Shown here: piece by piece, positions 1 through 5,048 of the stretch | Layout: every line of letters starts with the position of its first letter | Numbering within the stretch: the stretch's first letter is position 1 | Assembly: GCA_964585895.1 (NCBI GenBank) | Contig: CAZPFP010000039.1 | Location: 1-5,248, forward strand | Reading direction: 5' to 3' | DNA from: CAZPFP01 sp964585895 | Lineage (GTDB): Bacteria > Patescibacteriota > Microgenomatia > PFEM01 > JAHIFH01 | Length of the DNA stretch: 5,248 bases | The notes under the pieces: model-generated | The model's input: only the letters and a program-made list of their open reading frames with translations | What the model was told of the DNA's origin: nothing | The model's database searches: none | Program-made: the position numbers and the translations under genes

Positions 1-1
1 G

Positions 2-340
2 TGGACCAATTTTGAGAAAGAGTTTAAGCCCCTATTTCTTCTCTATTACGACTACTCCCTCGAAATAGAAGGAGGAATTAGTGCTAAATATCTGGCAATG
101 GGTAGTGATGGTGTAGTCTATTGTGCCTCAGATTGGCTTGATGTTTGGTTTATTCCCTATAAAGCTGCTATTGAGAGGGAAGAGGAAGACAAAGTTTGTC
201 TTCGGTTTGAGCGGGATTTTCTGGATAAAGTATTCCTTGAAGTTCTCTTTGTCCGCTTAATCCTTATTCCTTTCTCTATAGGAGCCGTAGTTTCTCTCGT
301 GATGTTCAATTGGCAAAGGGGTCGAAAATCCTCTAGCTGA
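2..340 (+). CDS. 3' end of an unrecognised protein with a C-terminal membrane segment (5' truncated)
   Basis: The frame is open from the left edge to TGA at 338-340, giving 112 visible residues. The true start is outside the window; the first in-frame ATG at 98 is probably internal, because the preceding 32 codons read as ordinary protein (for example YYDYSLEIEGG). The visible part is acidic and aromatic (SDWLDVWFIPY, EREEED). It ends in a hydrophobic stretch around visible residues 78-103 (VFLEVLFVRLILIPFSIG and following) and then a short basic tail, WQRGRKSSS. That pattern suggests a single C-terminal transmembrane helix with a cytoplasmic basic end. I recognise no family. The next gene is on the same strand 87 bases on, separated by a hairpin. 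Confidence 0.55.
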   Translation, partial: WTNFEKEFKPLFLLYYDYSLEIEGGISAKYLAMGSDGVVYCASDWLDVWFIPYKAAIEREEEDKVCLRFERDFLDKVFLEVLFVRLILIPFSIGAVVSLVMFNWQRGRKSSS

Positions 341-345
341 TTTCG

Positions 346-395
346 GGGGTGCCTGTTGGGTTCAATTCCAACATAACGAATTCAGCAGGCACTCC
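346..395 (+). other. Strong intergenic inverted repeat (possible RNA hairpin)
   Basis: The left arm 346-358 (GGGGTGCCTGTTG) pairs with 383-395 (CAGCAGGCACTCC) over 13 positions with two G-U pairs and no mismatch, around a 24-nt loop. It lies just after the stop of the upstream gene. No T-run follows, so it is not a canonical rho-independent terminator. It could be a 3'-end stabiliser, a rho-dependent end, or a leader structure for the small gene that starts at 428. Confidence 0.55.
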
Positions 396-416
396 AGATT
401 CCCTCATATCCAGAAA

Positions 417-423
417 AAGGAGG
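417..423 (+). promoter_or_regulatory. Shine-Dalgarno for the Cys-rich peptide
   Basis: AAGGAGG lies four bases before the ATG at 428. It is a near-perfect anti-SD match and the main reason to believe that the short frame 428-652 is translated, rather than the overlapping GTG-started frame at 349-543. Confidence 0.7.
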
Positions 424-427
424 CAGG

Positions 428-652
428 ATGAGGAGGTTTCTAATCAGTCTGGTTCTGACAGTCCTACTGGTGCTTCTGTTTCTCGGAGCGGGAATCATCA
501 CCTCTCCCCAATACAGCTGTCCCCCAAACTACTGTGTGGGTGAGTGTCTTATTCAGGGTGATACTTGTATTTGTCTGTGTTCTGGTCACCCTGGTCAATG
601 CGTTTGTCCAACCTACTGTTGTTTAGGAGAGTGGCTACGGAGTGTCTACTAG
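428..652 (+). CDS. Small exported or membrane-anchored cysteine-rich peptide (74 aa, 10 Cys)
   Basis: The protein has two parts. Residues 1-26 are RR followed by a very hydrophobic run (FLISLVLTVLLVLLFLGAG), a signal peptide or N-terminal anchor with no clear AXA cleavage site and no lipobox. Residues 31-65 hold ten cysteines at 31, 36, 40, 47, 49, 51, 58, 60, 64 and 65, including CxCxC and CC clusters, between Pro/Gly turns. An even number of cysteines outside the membrane suggests disulfide cross-linking; metal binding is the alternative. A strong SD at 417-423 supports the start, and a terminator at 698-719 closes the unit. I recognise no family and assign no function. Its use of Leu CTG/CTC codons is less A/T-biased than the genes downstream, which may indicate different origin. 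The coding call is good; the role is unknown. Confidence 0.65.
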   Translation: MRRFLISLVLTVLLVLLFLGAGIITSPQYSCPPNYCVGECLIQGDTCICLCSGHPGQCVCPTYCCLGEWLRSVY

Positions 653-697
653 GTTTAATACCAAAACCAAAAGGCACTCCATTTCTTTTCTCTTTTA

Positions 698-719
698 GCA
701 CCCTTTTGGGTGTTTTTTT
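698..719 (+). terminator. Rho-independent terminator
   Basis: CACCC (699-703) and GGGTG (708-712), extended by G-U pair 698/713, form a 5-6 bp stem on a TTTT loop, followed by a run of seven T. It ends the Cys-rich peptide transcript and separates it from yebC. Confidence 0.8.
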
Positions 720-732
720 ATGGTAAATTTGG

Positions 733-738
733 TAAAAT
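733..738 (+). promoter_or_regulatory. Candidate -10 element for the yebC operon
   Basis: TAAAAT, preceded by TGG, lies six bases before the yebC ATG. I see no convincing -35. If it is used, transcription would start at or within a base or two of the ATG at 745, giving a leaderless mRNA. This fits the absence of any Shine-Dalgarno sequence before yebC. It is inferred from sequence only. Confidence 0.4.
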
Positions 739-744
739 TAGGCC

Positions 745-1494
745 ATGTCCGGACACTCCAAGTGGTCAACAATTAAACGCCAAAAAGAAACTACTGATAA
801 AAAAAGAGGCAAGATTTTTTCTAAATTTGCAAAAGCGATTACCATTGCCGCGCGTGAGGGCGCTGACCCTAATACTAATTTTAAACTTAGATTGGAAATT
901 GAAAGAGCTAAGCAAGCCAATATGCCTAAGGAGAATATTGAGCGGGCAGTTGAAAAAGCTAAGGGCGGAGCAGGGGAGGGGCGATTGGAAGAAGTTGTTT
1001 ACGAGGGTTATGGACCGGGGGGAGTGGCGATTATTGCTGAAGCGGCCACTGATAATCGCAATCGAACAACCGCAGAAATCAAAAATCTTTTTGAAAGGGC
1101 AGGGGGAAGGTTGGGCGGTCCGGGCGTGGTCGCTTATCAATTTAAACCCATGGGATTAATTACCATTAAAAAATCTGATAATCCTGATGAGCAAATTTTA
1201 AAGATTATTGATTTAGGAGTAGAGGAGGTTGAAGAAGCCGCGGACGCTTTGGAAGTTTATATTCAATCACAAAAATTGGCTGAAATGAAAGAGAAGTTAA
1301 GTCAAAGTGGTTTTAAGATCTTGAATGCCGAACTGGTTAAGCAAGCGAAAAATGAGATTCAAATTAATAATTCCGAAAAAGCAGCCAAGGTTTTAAAATT
1401 AATGGATATTCTTCAAGACCATGAGGATATTCAAAGAGTTTTTGCCAATTTTAATATTCCCGAAGAGGTTTTGAAACAAATTCATGGTGCTTAA
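745..1494 (+). CDS. yebC: YebC/PmpR family regulatory protein (TACO1 family)
   Basis: The 249-residue length is typical of the family. The protein opens with the family signature MSGHSKWSTIKRQK and continues with the conserved stretch KIFSKFAKAITIAAREGADP (about 24-43). The middle holds ANMPKENIERAVEKAKG (about 58-74) and YEGYGPGGVAIIAEAATDN (about 86-104), with NRTTAEIKNLFERAGG and the LGGPGVVAYQF block following. The C-terminal part is the usual alpha/beta region ending in IPEEVLKQIHGA. Family members are cytoplasmic. They were first described as DNA-binding transcription regulators, and more recent work links YebC/TACO1 proteins to relief of ribosome stalling at proline-rich stretches. The start is fixed by the MSGHSKW signature. 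It is the first gene of an apparent operon, overlapping the next gene by 11 bases. Confidence 0.97.
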   Translation: MSGHSKWSTIKRQKETTDKKRGKIFSKFAKAITIAAREGADPNTNFKLRLEIERAKQANMPKENIERAVEKAKGGAGEGRLEEVVYEGYGPGGVAIIAEAATDNRNRTTAEIKNLFERAGGRLGGPGVVAYQFKPMGLITIKKSDNPDEQILKIIDLGVEEVEEAADALEVYIQSQKLAEMKEKLSQSGFKILNAELVKQAKNEIQINNSEKAAKVLKLMDILQDHEDIQRVFANFNIPEEVLKQIHGA

Positions 1495-2275
1495 AAAATT
1501 CGCCATCACCAAAAGACAGAAGTTTATCATCAGTGCGGTTTTATTGTCTGCTGGTTTGTTGGCAATTCAGTTGGCTAACGTTCCCTGGCGATATCAAGCT
1601 ATCTTTACTTTAACGGTTTTCACTTATTTGTTGTCGGCTTGGTCTTTGAAAGAAGGACTTTCAGGAATTAAATGGTTGACGGTGTTAATTTTACCGGCTT
1701 TGTTCACGGCTGGAGTAGGTCTTTTTTACTTTTTATTGCCTTCGACTTGGTTAACTCGTTTGCCGGTGGCGGCTCTTTACGGACTGGGACTTTATGCTTT
1801 GTTTTTGACTGAGAATATTTTTGCCGTGGCCGCCATTCGCAACATTCAACTCTTAAGAGCCGCTCATGCGGTTGGGTTTCTATTAACCCTTTTAACCGCT
1901 TTTTTTCTTTATGACACCATTCTTTCTTTCCGTCTTTCTTTTTGGCTTAATTTTATTTTAGTTTTTCTGGTCAGTTTGCCCCTTTTTATTCAGGGACTTT
2001 GGTCAGTCAAGCTTGAGGAAAAGATTAGTGGTCAAATCTGGTTTTATTCTTTGGCTTTATCTTTAATTATCGCCGAAGGAGCTCTGGCTTTATCTTTTTG
2101 GCCAGTGACCGTTTCGGCTGGCTCCCTAGCTTTAATTACGATTATGTATGTGGTTTTGGGACTAACTCAGAATTATCTTAGTCAGCGTTTGTTTAAGCGG
2201 ACGATTAATGAATATTTAACCGTGGGTATTATTGTTCTGGCGGTTATCATTATGACTACCCATTGGGGAGGATAA
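1484..2275 (+). CDS. Polytopic membrane protein, unknown function (263 aa, 8-9 TM)
   Basis: The ATG lies inside the last codons of yebC (11-base overlap, different frame), which suggests translational coupling. After a basic N-terminus (KKFAITKRQK), hydrophobic segments lie at about residues 14-33, 38-55, 63-86, 92-117, 127-147, 151-173, 184-206, 208-231 and 243-260, giving eight or nine helices. Positive residues sit mainly in the N-terminus and the loop near 233-241 (SQRLFKRT). There are no ATP-binding, transporter-signature or obvious catalytic motifs. I cannot name a family, though it resembles the uncharacterised integral membrane proteins that accompany yebC in CPR genomes; that resemblance is an impression, not a search result. 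One base separates it from the next gene. Confidence 0.85.
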   Translation: MVLKKFAITKRQKFIISAVLLSAGLLAIQLANVPWRYQAIFTLTVFTYLLSAWSLKEGLSGIKWLTVLILPALFTAGVGLFYFLLPSTWLTRLPVAALYGLGLYALFLTENIFAVAAIRNIQLLRAAHAVGFLLTLLTAFFLYDTILSFRLSFWLNFILVFLVSLPLFIQGLWSVKLEEKISGQIWFYSLALSLIIAEGALALSFWPVTVSAGSLALITIMYVVLGLTQNYLSQRLFKRTINEYLTVGIIVLAVIIMTTHWGG

Positions 2276-2276
2276 G

Positions 2277-2567
2277 ATGGAGGAGCAAAGAGCAGAAGGA
2301 ATAAAGTTTGAATCAAAAACGTACACCTTAAAAGAAGGAACAACTTTGTTTTCCGGTCCCTACGGAGAAAGCGGAGAAGTGATTGGCCATGTCGAAGGGG
2401 GGAGTCTTATTACCAGTGTTTTTACTGATAAAAAATTGAAACGGGTAAGCTCGGATGGATGGATTTTTTTTCCTACCTCTCACATTGTTAGGGTAGGGCC
2501 CAATAGCGAGGCGAGAGCTTGGATAGCAAAGAGTCCCGGTAAAACCAAAGGTTTTGTAAAAATATAA
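2277..2567 (+). CDS. Small hypothetical protein, possibly SH3-like beta fold (96 aa)
   Basis: A clear Shine-Dalgarno GGGGAGG at 2265-2271, inside the end of the preceding gene, sits five bases before this ATG. The protein has no signal peptide or membrane segment, so it is probably cytosolic. Its pattern is short beta-strands and turns: TYTLKEGTTLFSGPYGESGEVIGHVEGGSL, then KRVSSDGWIFFPTSHIVRV. This resembles a bacterial SH3-type repeat in which a W-I/V-x element follows a Gly-containing turn. The C-terminus is basic (KSPGKTKGFVKI). The SH3-like call is an inference from strand pattern only, and no catalytic residue stands out. It is the third and last gene of the yebC unit. Confidence 0.75.
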   Translation: MEEQRAEGIKFESKTYTLKEGTTLFSGPYGESGEVIGHVEGGSLITSVFTDKKLKRVSSDGWIFFPTSHIVRVGPNSEARAWIAKSPGKTKGFVKI

Positions 2568-2588
2568 TTTTATTTCATGATAATTGTG

Positions 2589-2622
2589 TTAGAAATTAAA
2601 AAAATTCTTCTAAAATTTTTTT
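2589..2622 (+). terminator. Weak candidate terminator of the yebC operon
   Basis: TTAGAA (2589-2594) pairs with TTCTAA (2607-2612), followed a few bases later by seven T at 2616-2622. The stem is only 6 bp and almost all A-T, so it is a poor terminator on its own, but position and T-run fit the end of the three-gene operon. Confidence 0.3.
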
Positions 2623-2920
2623 GACAGACATTAAAACAGGGGAGTAGGGTAACAAAAAAGACCCCAAAAGACGATAATATCCCATAATAAATAAGTGAGT
2701 TTTCACGGATATTGACCTATAGTTTTCACAAAACGGCAGAATTTTAGATTGAGTGCTAATTAAGGGAAACTAGGCATAACCACTTCTCCGAGGACTTCAA
2801 TATTTTCAGGCGTAATAATAGAGGTCTTCTCTTCCTGAAAAGGTCTCTCTAAATGAGAGTAATCTAGCCTTGAAAAATGTAAAAAGGAGCGATATTTAGA
2901 TAAAAAATGGGCTTTTAAGT

Positions 2921-2940
2921 TGATATAGTTTGATATAGTT
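2921..2940. repeat. Tandem 10-bp repeat (TGATATAGTT x2)
   Basis: Two perfect head-to-tail copies of TGATATAGTT lie 13 bases before a perfect DnaA-box match. The array is too short to be called iterons with confidence. Confidence 0.6.
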
Positions 2941-2953
2941 GTAGGCTGGGGAC

Positions 2954-2962
2954 TGTGGATAA
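2954..2962 (-). other. DnaA-box match
   Basis: TGTGGATAA is the exact reverse complement of the consensus TTATCCACA. TGTAGATAA, one base off, lies at 3111-3119. Two sites 150 bp apart with no dnaA, dnaN or clear AT-rich unwinding array are not enough to call an origin. Confidence 0.3.
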
Positions 2963-3080
2963 CTTGGAAAGGGGTTTTTAGAGCGTCTAAGAAAGGAGTT
3001 TTATTATTAATTGGGATGAATGTCCACCAAATAGGCTTTTGCCTTTATTCCCCAAAGAGCAGGTGGCAGATAATTAGCCC

Positions 3081-3130
3081 TTGACAAGATAACAAAGAAC
3101 GCTTTAAACTTGTAGATAACTGAGTATAAT
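3081..3130 (+). promoter_or_regulatory. Promoter region of the xer gene
   Basis: A perfect -10 hexamer, TATAAT, lies at 3125-3130 and would start transcription near 3137, about 21 bases before the ATG; its -35 region (about 3102-3107) is poor. A perfect -35, TTGACA, at 3081-3086 pairs with a fair -10, TAAACT, at 3105-3110 (18-bp spacer), suggesting a second possible start upstream. The TATAAT lies inside the inverted repeat at 3118-3147. Confidence 0.45.
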
Positions 3131-3147
3131 ATCCCTTACACTCAGTT
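3118..3147. promoter_or_regulatory. dif-like inverted repeat: candidate Xer recombination site or operator
   Basis: Arms AACTGAGTATAA (3118-3129) and TTACACTCAGTT (3136-3147) are reverse complements at 11 of 12 positions, flanking a 6-bp centre TATCCC. Xer/dif sites are 11-bp arms around a 6-bp centre, and the inner edges here (AA before the centre, TTA after it) match the dif pattern seen in E. coli and B. subtilis. The site lies just upstream of a xer gene and contains that gene's -10 hexamer. Cognate single-recombinase systems such as XerS/difSL and XerH/difH also place the site beside the gene. Alternatives are an operator for autoregulation or a chance palindrome. Confidence 0.45.
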
Positions 3148-3157
3148 CCATTGGAAC
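3145..3157. repeat. Perfect short palindrome abutting the xer start codon
   Basis: GTTCCA and TGGAAC surround a single T, ending at the base before the ATG. It occupies the place of a ribosome binding site and overlaps the right end of the dif-like repeat by three bases. It might be part of a compound operator, or cause a small hairpin that limits translation. Confidence 0.4.
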
Positions 3158-4171
3158 ATGAGCGTTAGGAAAAGAGATAAACAAAAATTAATTACTACCC
3201 TATCAAAATATATGTCTGAAAAAATCATTTTACCAAATTTTGACGACTTCCTACTTTACTTAAGGACCAATAATTATTCTGATGAGACAATTTATAACTA
3301 TGAGCGAGATTTGAGAGTTTTTAACGATTTTCTGCCTAGGCACTCCCCCGCTCCTTTTAGAAAGGTCACTAAAAAAACCATTGAAAATTATAAAGCTTAT
3401 TTAATTTCCCGCGATCGCCGGCTAGCCTCGGGAGAAAAATCAGAAGAAAAACTAGCTTCCCGGAGCATTAATCGAAACCTTTCAGTTCTCAGGTCTTATT
3501 TGCGCTATCTGATTGACATGGATTATAAGGCACCAATCGCCCCAGAATCAGTTAAACACCTTAAAACCGAAAGGAGACATCCTCAAGTGGCCGAGTTGGA
3601 AGATTTAATTCGTTTGATTGAGACCCCCAGTGCTTTAGAAAAGAATAAAAAAGTCGCTTTAAGAAACAGAGCTATTTTAGAAGTTCTATTTTCCACCGGA
3701 ATGAGGATCAGTGAATTAGTTAATCTTAATCGTAATCAAATCGACAAGACAGGGCGAATTTTTATTATGGGAAAAGGTAAAAAAGAAAGATTTGTCTACT
3801 TAACCCCAAGAGCCCAAAATCATTTGGAAAGATATTTAGTCACCAGAGATGACAGTTCAACAGCTCTGTTTATTCCTTACAGCGGCGCCAATGTTGGTTC
3901 GTCTAAACGTCGCATTTCTACCAATTACATTCAATCAAAAATTAAAGAATACCGAGAAAAATTAAGAATCAACGTTCCCACCTCAGCTCACTCCTTACGC
4001 CACGGATTTGCCACCTACTTAGCAGAACAAGGAGCTAACCCAGCGGCAATCCAAATTCTTTTAGGTCACGAATCGCTTGATACCACGACCCGCTATGTCC
4101 ATGCTTCAGATCGTTATGCAGAAGAGACTCATAAGAAATTCCACCCACTTTCGGGAGCGACGCGCAAATAA
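3158..4171 (+). CDS. xer: Tyrosine recombinase, XerC/XerD-like
   Basis: The protein (337 aa) has the two-domain plan of Xer/integrase-family recombinases. The N-terminal core-binding SAM-like domain is at about 22-125 (FDDFLLYLRTNNYSDETIYN, then SINRNLSVLRSYLRYLID). The catalytic domain is at about 140-330 and keeps all six catalytic residues: R183 (STGMRISEL), K206 (GKGKKERFVYL), H278 and R281 (HSLRHGFAT), H304 (LLGHESLDTT) and nucleophile Y313 (TRYVH). It should therefore be active in cutting and rejoining DNA through a 3'-phosphotyrosine. Family roles are chromosome-dimer resolution or element integration. The ATG at 3158 gives a basic extension of 18 residues; ATG 3211 (MSEKIILPNF) gives 319 aa, nearer usual Xer length, and cannot be excluded because neither start has a good Shine-Dalgarno. 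The large loop at about 85-101 is longer than in E. coli XerC/D. A dif-like repeat lies directly upstream, and the next gene begins two bases after the stop. Confidence 0.93.
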   Translation: MSVRKRDKQKLITTLSKYMSEKIILPNFDDFLLYLRTNNYSDETIYNYERDLRVFNDFLPRHSPAPFRKVTKKTIENYKAYLISRDRRLASGEKSEEKLASRSINRNLSVLRSYLRYLIDMDYKAPIAPESVKHLKTERRHPQVAELEDLIRLIETPSALEKNKKVALRNRAILEVLFSTGMRISELVNLNRNQIDKTGRIFIMGKGKKERFVYLTPRAQNHLERYLVTRDDSSTALFIPYSGANVGSSKRRISTNYIQSKIKEYREKLRINVPTSAHSLRHGFATYLAEQGANPAAIQILLGHESLDTTTRYVHASDRYAEETHKKFHPLSGATRK

Positions 4172-4173
4172 AA

Positions 4174-4707
4174 ATGAAAGCAGAAGACTTAAAACATATT
4201 TTTTATTCAGGCTATGATGTTTCGCCAGATTGGGAGATTTTAGATGAACTTTCGACATTGATTAGTGATGGTGTCATTTTTTATAAAAAGAAGGAAGTTT
4301 ACTTAAAGAAAAATTACTATGATTTGATTGACCAGGTAAAAATTATTGAAGGTTTGGGGTCTCAAGGAAAAGGCCATATGGCTTTAAAAGAAATTGCAAA
4401 AGAGTTTTTATTAAATCTTAAATTAAAAAGTAAAGCGGAAAGATATTTTTTAGGGGTTTACCCTGATGTTTTAAGTCAAGATTTATCTTGGGTAGTAGAA
4501 TGTGGAAATACTAAACCAAGCTCGATTTTGCCTTTTCTTAAGGATAAAAGAATTAGAAATATTGGTGTTCTTCCATATCCTTATGAAGGCGAGGAAAGAT
4601 TGACTTTACATGTTTTTTCTCGAGGAAAAAACTTTGACAAATTGGTAGCCGCTAAGACAACAGGATTGAGAGCTGTATTTAAGGAATTTCACCGAAAAAA
4701 TTCATAA
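4174..4707 (+). CDS. Putative PD-(D/E)XK nuclease-like protein (177 aa)
   Basis: The ATG follows the recombinase stop by two bases, so the two are almost certainly co-transcribed. Residues 1-60 look like a small helical or winged-helix-like domain (KHIFYSGYDVSPDWEILDEL, then a lysine-rich KKKEVYLKKNYYDLI). From about 60 on, the pattern resembles the PD-(D/E)XK restriction-nuclease fold: a helix GHMALKEIAKEFL (67-79), E89, then VYPDV (95-99) with D98, then SWVVECGNTKPSSIL (105-119) with E109. The hydrophobic-strand-ECGNT arrangement occurs in uncharacterised nuclease-fold proteins. A classical E-x-K is not present: E109-C-G replaces it, with K114 as possible lysine. No signal peptide or membrane segment is seen. 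Nuclease function is inferred from the motif pattern only, and the protein could be an inactive fold member. I recognise no named family. Confidence 0.7.
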   Translation: MKAEDLKHIFYSGYDVSPDWEILDELSTLISDGVIFYKKKEVYLKKNYYDLIDQVKIIEGLGSQGKGHMALKEIAKEFLLNLKLKSKAERYFLGVYPDVLSQDLSWVVECGNTKPSSILPFLKDKRIRNIGVLPYPYEGEERLTLHVFSRGKNFDKLVAAKTTGLRAVFKEFHRKNS

Positions 4708-4804
4708 AATTTCTTGAATTTTATTAACGAATTAGTTTTAATGATTGATATTATATCCTCTTTTTAAAAAGGGCTTTAGGGATTGGCTAAGAGCTTTTCT
4801 AGGT

Positions 4805-4833
4805 TTGACAAAGGCTGTTTTTTCTGTTTAAAT
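4805..4833 (+). promoter_or_regulatory. Promoter before the HAD/radical SAM region
   Basis: TTGACA (4805-4810), a 17-bp spacer, then TTAAAT (4828-4833) preceded by TG at the extended -10 position (4825-4826). Transcription would start near 4840, about 17 bases before the ATG at 4857. This is the best promoter in the window by match and spacing. The rest of 4708-4856 contains nothing else I can support. Confidence 0.55.
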
Positions 4834-4856
4834 GAACGTTCTCCTGTCCGATTTTT

Positions 4857-5048
4857 ATGTCTTATCCGGAAAATTTCCCTGAAAAAAAAGAAAAACCTTT
4901 TAAAGTCCTGCGAGTTGGGATTGATGCCGATGATACGTGTTTCGACATTAGCGAACCGTCGTTAAATATTTTGAATAAAACCTATGGCACTGATTTTACC
5001 AGAAAAGATATTAAAACAACCCAGAATTCCAGAAAAATATTTTTTTGA
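4857..5048 (+). pseudogene. Truncated N-terminus of a HAD-superfamily nucleotidase-like gene
   Basis: The 63 residues start MSYPENFPEKKEKPFKVLRV and continue with the HAD motif I, GIDADDTCFD, in which D23 is the nucleophile, D25 the general acid/base and T27 the following Thr of DxDxT. The following SEPSLNILNKTYGTDFTRKD matches the way small HAD 5'-nucleotidase-like proteins begin (an S/T-x-x-x-LN-x-x-YGT-x-F pattern). Full family members run to about 180-200 residues and carry motifs II-IV; here the frame ends at TGA 5046-5048 with no such motifs. The last residues (about 52-63) look unlike the family. The upstream region has a good promoter but no Shine-Dalgarno. The fragment lacks most of its fold and is unlikely to be an active phosphatase. 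Confidence 0.6.

Larger units (their letters stand above)
2760..3138 (-). pseudogene. Possible decayed minus-strand gene (two overlapping frames)
   Basis: On the minus strand a frame of 94 codons without a stop runs from 3044 down to a TAA at 2760-2762 but has no ATG, GTG or TTG until its last few codons. Its end reads convincingly like protein: LERPFQEEKTSIITPENIEV, then LGEVVMPSFP. A second minus-strand frame at 3010-3135 (42 codons, including ANYLPPALWGIKAKAYLVDI) overlaps it, so a single frameshift near 3010-3044 would join them into about 130 residues. The tail faintly recalls the C-terminus of LexA/S24-type peptidases (I-x-P-E ... LG-x-VV), but this is too short to rely on. A chance open frame is a real alternative at this base composition. 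Confidence 0.25.
2568..3157. other. 590-base stretch without a clear gene
   Basis: This is the longest non-coding stretch of the window. The + strand carries no open frame of note. It contains a weak terminator near 2589-2622, a TTGACA at 2621-2626 without a good -10, a tandem 10-bp repeat at 2921-2940, a DnaA-box match at 2954-2962, a minus-strand open frame at 2760-3044 (listed separately), and the promoter and palindromes of the recombinase gene at 3081-3157. I see no tRNA or recognisable structured RNA in it. Confidence 0.6.

Noticed and set aside
353..373. tRNA T-arm-like sequence (GTTGG, GTTCAATT, CCAAC)
   Set aside because: The loop is eight rather than seven bases, no acceptor, anticodon or D arm can be folded around it, and the bases fall inside the larger 346-395 hairpin.
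349..543. GTG-started 64-codon open frame
   Set aside because: It begins inside the hairpin, has no Shine-Dalgarno, is low-complexity Ser/Pro/Arg-rich, and overlaps the better supported Cys-rich gene in another frame.
710..1159. Open frames on both strands overlapping yebC
   Set aside because: They are shadows of yebC, which has clear family signatures along its whole length.
2921..2940. Start of a CRISPR or satellite array
   Set aside because: There are only two 10-bp units with no spacer and no further copies.
4783..4965. 60-codon frame containing GCFFCLN, resembling part of a radical SAM cysteine motif
   Set aside because: There is only one CxxC, the frame is not that of the downstream radical SAM sequence, and its second half is the shadow of the HAD fragment; its start also lies before the promoter's expected start site.
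5040..5048. Programmed or sequencing frameshift at the run of seven T before TGA, which would fuse the HAD and radical SAM frames
   Set aside because: Removing one T would join the frames, but the radical SAM similarity already extends about 55 bases upstream of this run in its own frame, so the change of gene lies earlier, near 4984-5010.
5046..5048. TGA recoded as glycine, as in some CPR lineages
   Set aside because: Reading through gives no family-like sequence, and TGA also ends the first gene at 338-340, so the standard bacterial code fits.
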